Of a DNA stretch of 64,000 nt, positions 55,511 through 64,000 are shown in pieces. This DNA is from Solicoccozyma terricola. Lineage: Eukaryota; Basidiomycota; Tremellomycetes; Filobasidiales; Piskurozymaceae. The translations under genes and the position numbers were made by a program. The stretch lies in the NCBI GenBank assembly GCA_001600875.1, contig BCLD01000008.1, positions 80,379 to 144,378 of the forward strand. The letters are read 5' to 3'. Every line of letters begins with the position of its first letter. Within the stretch, counting starts at the first letter, position 1. A model generated the notes under the pieces. That model was not told where the DNA came from and ran no database searches. It was given only the letters and a program-made list of their open reading frames with translations.

Positions 55511-57555
55511 TCAGAAGGACTTGCGATGAATAACGTCGGGATCTTCTTGATACTCCTCTGCCGATACCCACATCTGACATGCGAAAACAATGGTTCAGCT
55601 CTGCACTCGTCTCGCCGGGGTTGCCCACCAAGGCGGTCGCAAACCCACCTTCTTGAAAGTGCTCAGCCCTGCCAGAATCGATCCGCCTATCCATGTAGAG
55701 TACTATGTCATGGACCGGTCAGTGTCTTGTCATCCAATACGGCGTCGCCGCACCTACTTTGCGTTCCGGAGGGGCGTAGATCTTCAACTTTACATCTTTC
55801 AGTGCTATCCGCTTGACTTCGTTGAGCAGTCTGTCCCCGAAGCCTGGGGGGGGGGGGGGGGTAGACGGTTCCCGGTCAGTCAGGACCCCATGGAGTGTTC
55901 GCGACGAGAGTCTCTCACCTCTGCACAACGTGGTCCCACCGCTCAGAATGATATTACCATATAGACTCTTCCGGAGATCGAGGTCTGTCCGGTTGAGGGA
56001 GTCGACGATGATCTGTGGGTGATGGGAATAGAACCGATCTGTACCGGAACAGTATTGACTCGGACAAGACCCCCCACCTGATGCACTCCTGGATCCTCTG
56101 ATCCTATTCTGGTCGGGTCAAACAATATTTCTGGCGCTTCAAATCGTTCTCGTCCCAGCTGATTAAAAGTTCACCCGGATTGCCCAATCAGCATATATTT
56201 TCCGCGGCCATTTACAGCCCACCCCCCAAGTCCATCCATCCTACTCACTCTAATATTTTTCCCATCCGGCAACCTGAAATCTTCCGTCCTTCCCTTGTCT
56301 TCCTTTACAGGATTAGCAGAGACATAACACGTCTTTTCCTTGATCGTTCTGACCACTTCTCGCTCTGCCGAGGTATGAAGATGATGGCCAGCTCTGCGCA
56401 GGAGGAGCTGGAGGTGATCGGTGACGTCACTGAGCGAGGAGGGGGGGAGGGGGGGGGGAGAGAATCCATGTTCAGAAGATCAGCATTGCTATTCCCTCCG
56501 TGGGGGTCATCTATAATCACCGGCCTGCAATGTCCACCCTTCTGATTGCGTGTGGCATCGAGAACCCCTCGTAAACCGGGACAGCATGAGTGACGCCATC
56601 TCCCGAATCCAAAACGATACCCGTTGTCCGTCCGGAGGAGTATCTGTCGGGGGATATTCTTTTCAACAAGGTTCGAACTCCAGTGGAACTCCCCCGATTC
56701 GCGACTCACAAGCTCAACACAGCTTGAACACTCGTGAACAAAGCTGGAACGTTGAATGTCTCGAAGAATATCTGAGCGGCAATGTCTCTATTTTGTCGTG
56801 GATTCAGAGGTGCTTCGGTGAGAAGAACGGGATGCTGCGCAAGGTGGGTGGGTTGTCAGCAGAGGACGAAGGGAGGGAGGGAGGGGGGGGGGGGGGGGCA
56901 TTTTCGTTAACAGCCACGATCCTGCGCACTGACCTCCTCTGGCAACGTTCCGAGTTCATTATCATAGACGTGTTTCCAAATCCGTTCCATATCCTCCCAG
57001 TCTTCCACCTGTGTGCGGCAAACGAATGTCAATCGTGACGTTGACAGTCTTTGGATAAACCCCAACCACGACTCACTATCCCATGGGCTACCGGATATTT
57101 AATCTTTAACAATCCTCTCAACTCCTGAGCCTTCCGACCGATATAAACATCTTGATCTACACCGCCCATCATTACTCGTTTGAACTTCGTCCTTCCGACG
57201 CTGCCGGTGGTGGTGAAGGGGGGGGGGGGGAAGCAACGGTCTCTCATCAGACTCGAGGGAGGGTATTGAACCACCAAGGCTCGATGAGACATACAACGAT
57301 GGGAAATAACATTTTGGCTGCTCCTGGCCTGCGAATCCGGCTTTGATGGTTCCAGAGCCCTTAAGAGAGACGGCGGCAGGGGAGAACGGTCAGTAGGTGA
57401 TGCCTGGTGAGAGCGATCGACGTCCGCTCCACCTACATTGTCGATGACGACCGGCTGGTTTGTCAGTCTGTGTTGGATGGTCTGGGTCAATGTTCCTCCG
57501 CCGGCTCGTTGAACGGGTGACTGGGCACTCACACGTCCTCGAATTCAGCTGGCAT
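55511..57555 (-). CDS. ARP1: Actin-related protein 1 (centractin, dynactin subunit)
   Basis: Thirteen exons give about 380 residues in continuous frame. Actin-fold blocks are [181 protein letters not shown] and a final [10 protein letters not shown]. The [16 protein letters not shown] start and ELRGLL segment separate Arp1 from actin and other Arps. Arp1 forms the short filament of dynactin, the dynein adaptor. Three of its introns contain sense-strand C runs of 13-16 bases close to the acceptor, at 55846-55861, 56883-56898 and 57218-57230. Confidence 0.93.
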
Positions 57556-57748
57556 GCTGCCTGAGTGCTGTTGCTAGGTGTGCGACGGGACTGTTTATCT
57601 CATGCTCTTGCTTGTGGATGTGACCAGAGAAACTGAAGCTGACCCCTGATGCGATGCGATATCTATCATGCGGGGACGGGGACGCGACGTGGTTGGTTGG
57701 GTTGGATGCAGCACGTGACTCGGTAATGCCGCCCGCCCAGTATACCAT

Positions 57749-59100
57749 CTATCTATACAGCGACTCGTCCTCCTCGCTCATATTGTCCACTCGATCCCAC
57801 TGCTTCACTTGAGTCACTATCCCATCCTGCCAGTCCTCTACTCGGCGCATCGCTATCTCCGTCACTGCACGGCACACACCACCCACCACAAGTCAGCCAA
57901 CGTCATCGGGGGAAAGGGGGGGGGGGGGGGCTTCCAACTCCTCCACTCACTCGTCGATCCGCGGGTTCCAACGAATCCAGTCGCTCCACTCAAAAATACA
58001 GCGTCGAGGATCGTTGGCCACCTGTGAATTATATCATTCCCTCGACATCAGATCCTAGACGAACGAGACACACACACCCCGTCACGTTGGCTCACCAAAC
58101 ACCTAACCGCTCTGCCGTGCCTTCCTTGAGGTGATCCACTTGTAGCCAACCCATATCCGTGAGTGTTGACCTAGGGCATCCACAGTTTGAGTCAGTAAAG
58201 ATTCCCTGCCTGTATGGAAAGGAAAGGAACCCTCGGCATTCACATCCAACACTCACAGATACTCTGGATTATTATCATCCGTAGTGAACACGACATGCCG
58301 TTCATCCACAACGATACCCTTCCTCTGCTCGAGTCTACCTCTTATTCTGTCGACGGCGAGTTTGAACACTGGAGCTGAGAGACATGCGGGGTCGTATGAT
58401 CCGTCGTTGGTTTTGCAACCCCACATGAGGTCTTTTGGAACATTCATTTTCTCACGTGAGCAACTGTGTCCCAGAACCCCGTGCGGACTACCACCTGCCA
58501 CTCACCGGTTCTTCTGATATGTACCGACACATACGGAGGGACCTTGTCCCGCTTGGACAAACCCCATCCTTTCCTCAGATACATATCCGCCAATTGTTGC
58601 ACATCCTTCCTCCATCTCAAATGCGTCCCAATCCTCGTCCACGTATTCGCTTCATAATCCTCTCTATCCAACCAAGGGGGGACATCGAATTCAGCCTTTG
58701 GGAACGTATAGTAGATGTAGTTATCAATGCATGACAACCTCCTATCTGGTTCCAAAGTCGGCTTCTCGAAATCCGGATGCCATTCCTTGAATCGTTCGAG
58801 TTCCCCTGATTCTCCAGAGAGATATTTCTTGATACCCTCACTCGCACGATCGATACCGAATCGATCATATCGAATCGCTTCGGCTAGCGTTGATATCAAA
58901 GCGTGTCCGTCCGGGACCGGATACTTAGGATCGATAACGTACGACGGAAGTGGAGTGAATATGAGTTCCAACTTGCCCTCGTGGATGTGCGAAGACTCAT
59001 GTGTGACATTTTTACTCGTCATCTCCAATCCCCAACATCCGATCGTCTCCCATTCACTGTATTCCTCCTCGTCTCGTCGTTGTTGTTGTGGTTGTTGTCG

Positions 59101-59132
<32 letters not shown>

Positions 59133-60153
59133 GTCCTTCCATCCCCTGTTCGGAGGAATCCCTTTTTTCAAAATCACTCATCAACGCCTTCACCTTGTCC
59201 TTCCACCCTAGATCTTTCACTCTTGGATATTTCAGTTCCTCCATCTCCACGATCGGCAAGTTTATGCTTTTGCTGAACCTCGGCAGGTCGAATATCTCGG
59301 ACATGAGAATCAATGGGAGGTCGTTGGAGGTCTGATGGTTGCCTTCGAGATGACCTCGGGCCGGGATCGTAGGAGGTACGATCGGGATTCGATTGGATAG
59401 TTTTGCAATGTGGATCTGGATGGACGGTGGTGGTGGGGGGTTAAGAACTCAAGTTGAGGACGACCTTCATCAACCAGCATGGTGTACTTACATCTGTACG
59501 TGAGAACAAGCAAGCAAGCAAGCAAGCAACCAAACAATCAATCACCATTCCCAACAAACACCGTTTTTGACTCGTCGACTCACGCTTCAATTGTACGAAG
59601 AGTGCATTGGCTGCAATGTCGTCGAGTCCGTCAACAGATTTCTTTCTACCATCCATGAGGCACCCCTACGAAAACTCACTCCATCCAGCGCCTGATCCAG
59701 GGACTAGCAAGTATCCCTTATCATCCCTCAAATTAGCTAGAGGTCAAAAGGTGGGAGGAGGAGGAGGAGGAGGAGGAGGATGGATGGAACAAATCAGAGA
59801 CGTAAAACCAACGACGGAAAATGAAGTGACCCGACAACACTGTGGCTTGAGAGACCCGGTTGACTCCACTCACTCCATATGCTGGGTGCTGGCTCTGGTG
59901 CTCTCCCATCCACCAACTTCAACGCCCCATCGCTCGCCTTGCCATTCCGATCCCCACTCGTTGTCCCAAACCGCAAACTATCCAACCTCATCACCACACC
60001 GTCAGTCAGTCCGAATCCCCATCCTAGCACTATGACCAGTAGGACACTGCCAACTGTAAAGGCGAGAAGGTAGACGCGAGCTGGAGGGAAGCGTAGTCTT
60101 CGGTAAGTGGTCTTTGGGGATGTGAGTAGGGAGTACGCCGGTGAGGACGACAT
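57749..60153 (-). CDS. O-fucosyltransferase-like type II membrane glycosyltransferase
   Basis: The Met at 60153 starts a cytosolic tail, followed by one hydrophobic anchor at about residues 25-45 (VYLLAFTVGSVLLVIVLG), typical of a Golgi enzyme. Later exons give DGLDDIAANALF, IHIAKLSNRIPIVPPTIP, WTRIGTHLRWR, the donor-binding motif PPYVSVHIRR, HVVFTTDDNNPEYL, GWLQVDHLKEGT, AVFLSGATGFVGTRGSTM and an ending RVEDWQDG. This order matches GDP-fucose O-fucosyltransferase-like proteins common in Tremellomycetes. A poly-Gly/Arg/Gln insert interrupts the middle. Splicing near 58460-58505, 59490 and in the first 500 bases is not fully resolved, so the exon list is incomplete. One junction may use a 2-base exon. 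Confidence 0.7.
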
Positions 60154-60244
60154 CGGGTGTTTGTCGGGGTGGGGGTGTTTGTGGACTGAGGAGAGAAGAG
60201 TGGAGATTGTCTAGACGATAAGGGTGTGCATGGTTCTGCGATGG

Positions 60245-60269
60245 NGGGGGGGGNGNGNGGGGGGGGGGG
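60245..60269. other. Unresolved bases in a poly-G tract
   Basis: Four N bases sit within a run of G. The assembler could not settle the homopolymer length, so coordinates and frames near here may be slightly off. It lies upstream of the glycosyltransferase start and does not touch a gene I call. Confidence 0.9.
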
Positions 60270-60430
60270 ATGGGTATCAGATGGACGATGTATGAACGAT
60301 GAACCGACGGTCCGTTTTTTAATCCAACCACGCGACGAATGGGGAGGGCAGAGCAGGACAGAGCAGGACATCCATCGCACACATCCAACGCATATATGCA
60401 TACCGCACAACCCACTCCATGCAGTTCCCA

Positions 60431-61916
60431 TCACCCACTCAGCTCCTCCACCCAGCTACCCTTCTCCTCCACATCCAACAACTCCCAATCGACATCAATC
60501 CCATGAGTCTTGAACAGTCTGGCTATCTCTCCTGCGATGTTCTGTACGAGCCCAACCCCAACCCACATCACATATGTTCGAAACAAAAGTGAGCATGCGC
60601 CCGCACGTCAGCGTATGCCCGTTCGTTCCATCCATCGACAGTTTGGAAAACAAGAAACAGAAAACGCACATCGAAATTCGAGGTAGCAAGTGCGAGAATC
60701 GTTGGACCTGCTCCTGATAAACAGATTCCAAGCAATCCAGGATGAGTCTTGGGAGTAAGATCCGATACGATCTGTTGTAATCCAGGAATCTAGGAGTGTG
60801 TCCGAGGCCGGGGGGGGGGGGGGAGGATGAGAGTCGGTCGTCGGTCGAGTCATTAGTCTATCCAAACGTTTCGGTCACGTAACAAAACGAAAATAAGAAA
60901 AATCTCAAACACACCAGCGCCATTCTATAAGGTTGATGAACTCGATCCTTCATTGCTTCGTAGATGAGGTCCGCATCGGGAGGTGATCTAACGAGCGCGG
61001 TAGTGAGAACTGCTAGTCGTTGGAGGTTGAATACCTGGGAGAGTTTTTTGTTCCCAAGAAAACCTATCAGAAGTTGGCAAGGAACCAAAAGTCCACCCGA
61101 AATGGGGGACAAAGAACCACCACCCCTCACCAGATCCTTCCTCGAATACGTCTCTGGTAGAACACCTCTAGCCTTTGCTGTCGCCAATTCAAACCTCGGC
61201 ATCACCGCTATAGCTCGAATACTCTTCTCCCATCCGAATTTAACATAATGTCCTATTCCCCTTGGCGGGAGAGGAGGATCTCTTCCCCAGTCCTCGGAAG
61301 CATCAGGTGGATACTCTGGTAAAACCTCAGCTAACGGAATCGAAGCGGCATTGGCATCTTCAGGTGTCAATTCTGCTAAATAAGACCCGCAGAACCCTCC
61401 GACGAGGCATGGAGTGACGTTGTCTGGATGACGTTCGACCATCAATGCGAAATCCAATAAACGACTCGTTGGAAGATCCAGTCCTCCGAGGAGGTTACCG
61501 AGGAGTAATCCCGATATAACGGCTGCTGCAGAGGAACCTAATCCCCGACCGAATGGGATGGCATTGTGTGCATGTAGGAGAATACCAGACGGGAATGTGG
61601 TGATATCATGACATCGTAAAAGATAAAGAGCGACTCGGGTGATGAGATTCTTGTAAGGGTCGAGAGGCACGTTTGTGCTATCCAACCCAGAGTAGGTGAT
61701 TATGGGAGGTTGACGGGTGGTTAGTGGTGTGGTTGGGACCGAGACGTCGAGGGTGAGGTACAAGGACAAGGAGATACCTGCCACATCGAACCCTGGACCG
61801 AGGTTTGCCGATGTTGCGGGGACATGGATGCGATGGCGACGGTACGTGGGTGCGGAGGACATGGTTGGAGTGGAGGACCGATGAGAGGGACCCGTGGGAC
61901 TGCCGCTCGACGACAT
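60431..61916 (-). CDS. THR1: Homoserine kinase
   Basis: Four exons (61131-61916, 60915-61034, 60670-60789, 60431-60541) give 378 residues. GHMP-kinase motifs are clear: VPATSANLGPGFDVAGISLS at the start, the ATP-binding PFGRGLGSSAAAVISGL, ERHPDNVTPCLVGGF, RAIAVMPRFELATAKARGVL, MKDRVHQPYR and the C-terminal GICLSGAGPTILALA. The enzyme phosphorylates homoserine in threonine synthesis in the cytosol. The second Met (about 18 residues in) is an alternative start. The third intron carries 14 C on the sense strand upstream of its acceptor. THR1 ends only 277 bases from the glycosyltransferase start downstream. Confidence 0.95.
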
Positions 61917-62067
61917 GCAACATGCACACCACCCACCCTTTCCTCTCCCAACTTTCTTTCCACGCGAACCGGGGGGGACGAGTCACGTGACGGGGGAAAC
62001 CAGCAATAGCGATACAACACAGGGGATGGCATCCAACACAATCACACACGGCAAAGCATATAGCAGT

Positions 62068-63467
62068 CTAGTTCTTGCGGATCCTGTGGGCGTGGGCAAC
62101 AAAAGAAGCATACCGTTAATTCCATACCCGCAAAAAACCCCATCCATCCCCCCACGCCCACCCACCTCTTCTTGAATCGCTCAAACACCTGCTCATCCGT
62201 GGCCGTCTCCACCCGTTCCCGTTGACGCGATCTATCCAACGGTGGTAGATCCATCGCTTCCCTCCGTGCGTCTACCAAAGCGTCTGCGTCGGACTGAATC
62301 TTGTAGTTTGGTCGGTAGACTGAGCGAGCGAGGCAGTGAGATGAGAAACGTCAATAGCCAACTCGGGGAAAAGGAAATTGCTCAGTGCAACGCTCACATC
62401 GAGCTGCAGCAAAGTTCTCATCCTCTTCCAGTCTCTTCTTGCCAGCGGTAGCCTTTTTCGCTTCCATCATCGCTCGCTTAGCCTTTTCTGTTTCCTCAAT
62501 GTTTTTTAGCCGAACGCTGTAGAGGCGAGCGGGCGAGCGGGGGAAAGATAATCCATCACCATCAGTATTCATTCACATATCGCATCACACTCTGAAACCT
62601 TCACTCACTCCATACCCAAATCCACTTCCGGAATACTAGTCAGCATTCCCATACTAGTCGTGACATTCCCTTCCTCCTCGTCGACTTCCTGCTTCTTTTC
62701 AATTCGGTACTTTTCTGCTATCCGGAACAACTCCTCTTGTGGATCGTATTCAGCTTCTTTGGAAGGATCATCCTTTAACGGATCGATACCTCTCCGTTTC
62801 GCTAATTCAGCTTCGATATATGCCATCCTTGAGGTGGGTTGGATGGAGTGTCGTTTCAGATTCCTCTAACAGACCCCAAAAGTCCTACTTTATCCACTCA
62901 CATATGCTTATCCACATCCAATGCGTTCGTTTGCTGAGTAAAGTTGTTGGACCCTACCAGTTTCCTAATTTTCGCTGCCTCATCCTCTTGATCACTGTGT
63001 ACCGTCGGACACCGCAGCTCACGTCAGCTTGGGAAAATTCGACCAACCAACCACTCGCCATATATCCATCCACTCACTCATCTTCATCCTCCACGACCTT
63101 GGACGAACCCTTAGCTTGCAACCCATAATCCTCCTCCCCTCCTTCACCCTCACCATCCACTTCCTTCTTCTTCTTCTTCTTCTTTTGTTCACCTTGATTC
63201 AACTTCAACAAGTCGATACCCGCTTGTTGTTTGCCATATTTTCGTATGAGAAGTAATTCTTGTAGGGTGCCTCTATGAAATGGGGGGGAGTCATTTAAGA
63301 CGAGTGTCAGAAACTTGACTAGGAGTCCCCTTACCGACCAAGAATACTTACGACGCCGTTTCTTCAATCTCTCCCGGAGCATCGTCTCCGTCCACTGCAG
63401 CCTTCGCAACCAAAGGAGAGTCGGATCTTTCACGAGTGTTTTGTGGTCTTGAACGTTTCTTGAACAT
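62068..63467 (-). CDS. TLS1: TLS1/C9orf78 (HCA59) homologue
   Basis: Seven exons (63352-63467, 63078-63272, 62902-62994, 62609-62827, 62398-62516, 62166-62319, 62068-62083) give 303 residues. It is highly charged, with Lys runs and acidic patches. Diagnostic motifs are ELLLIRKYGKQQAGIDLLKL, NNFTQQTNALDVDKHMMAYI, EAELAKRRGI, DLGMEVRLKNIEETEKAK and FYRPNYKIQ followed by ATDEQVFERFKKR. These match the Hep_59 family: fission yeast Tls1 and human C9orf78, spliceosome-associated factors that bind Brr2 and influence splice-site choice. The last coding exon is 16 bases. A splicing regulator of this kind is of interest in a genome with so many unusual introns, but no link is shown. Confidence 0.9.
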
Positions 63468-63713
63468 GGCTGGGGGAGTGAAGCAAGTGGTAGGTGTAGC
63501 GTAGTACTGCGCCGGACAATAGAGGTTCAAATGCGATCGTAGGATGAATATATGTGTGTGTGTGAATGAATACCGATGTGCTTGCTTGTACTGCTCGTCA
63601 AGAGGCTTCTAACCTGACACTTTCCCCGACTTGATCACGTGACAGTGCCCGTGGCAGCATTTCGCCCCTCTATCATTCAGTAGCATATCATATACACGGC
63701 TTCGTGACATCCA

Positions 63714-64000
63714 CTACCTCTTTGCCGGACCAGTCTTGGGTTTGGGGAATACTGGAGGAGCTTGCAGCAGAGCTCTCTTGGACTTCCTCGCTTCCTCCGG
63801 TGACATACCGAGTCGAGTCCTGTCAGCAGCCGAGATCGTCTCGCAGGTACATCCAAGGGATTTGAAGACTTCCCTCAGTCTATGAGACGTTTTAAAGCGC
63901 CGGGTCAGATGTCACGAATCCAAAAAAGGAGGTATTGCGTATGTCGACGGGGACTTACTTGGCTGATGTGATCTGTAGATCATCGGCGATCGCTTGATAA
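63714..64000 (-). CDS. RNA polymerase I subunit RPA49-like protein (3' end only)
   Basis: Two exons are visible (63959-64000 and 63714-63879); the gene continues beyond the window. The readable C-terminus, LQITSAKLREVFKSLGCTCE then SKRALLQAPPVFPKPKTGPA, ends at TAG 63714-63716. The winged-helix-like LREVFKSLGC and the final L-x-APPVFP-x-P basic tail resemble the C-terminus of RPA49/PAF53, which supports elongation by RNA polymerase I. With about 70 residues in view the call is tentative. Confidence 0.55.

Noticed and set aside
1..64000. CRISPR arrays, bacterial operons, tRNA or rRNA genes
   Set aside because: No regularly spaced direct repeats, no cas-like genes, no tRNA B box with matching A box and no rRNA segments were found; the window is eukaryotic.

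Overview
The window reads as nuclear DNA of a basidiomycete fungus, most likely a tremellomycete (Cryptococcus/Kwoniella-like). Almost every recognisable gene is split by many introns of about 45-160 bases, and the conserved proteins (URA5, NAA30, REV7, GET5, ARP1, THR1) are fungal in type. The lineage is inferred from gene structure and content, not from a marker tree.

Bases 1-8700 hold a secreted DUF6454-like protein, an unrecognised gene with an in-frame stop, a 2.4-kb block of decayed repeats (inverted arms, a 51-bp tandem repeat, a GT microsatellite) and an aldo/keto reductase. Bases 8.7-24 kb are accessory: an HNH nuclease-domain gene, then a group that looks like a metabolic gene cluster: Zn2Cys6 regulator, mitochondrial tricarboxylate carrier, MFS sugar-porter-type transporter, PrpF-type isomerase, ICL/PEP-mutase-family lyase and dienelactone hydrolase. 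Together they suggest handling of an aconitate- or methylcitrate-like organic acid: made or moved across mitochondria, isomerised, cleaved and transported under a local regulator. The substrate is inferred.

Bases 24-35.7 kb are gene-poor and decaying: a 5'-truncated MFS gene, a PhnB/VOC-fold protein, 4.7 kb without a clear gene but with tandem repeats and a strong foldback, an alpha/beta hydrolase, an ABM-like protein and a truncated metallo-beta-lactamase gene. From 35.97 kb to the end the DNA is packed with core genes: URA5, NAA30/MAK3, REV7, GET5/MDY2, mitochondrial bL19, a PML1-type FHA protein, an ARMT1 phosphatase fused to MoaE, DPH3 joined to an ITP pyrophosphatase, a CBS-domain protein, an acyl-CoA dehydrogenase, a TB2/DP1 membrane protein, ARP1, an O-fucosyltransferase-like enzyme, THR1, a TLS1/C9orf78 homologue and the 3' end of an RPA49-like gene.

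Splicing is the most unusual aspect. Nine introns can be read only with a GC donor. Exons of 6, 8 and 13 bases are needed to restore conserved motifs. Many introns carry 13-20 base C homopolymers on the sense strand upstream of the 3' splice site. One GC-AG intron decides whether DPH3 is made alone or fused to the pyrophosphatase. All exon boundaries are hand-built from frame continuity and family motifs; no alignment or transcript data were available.
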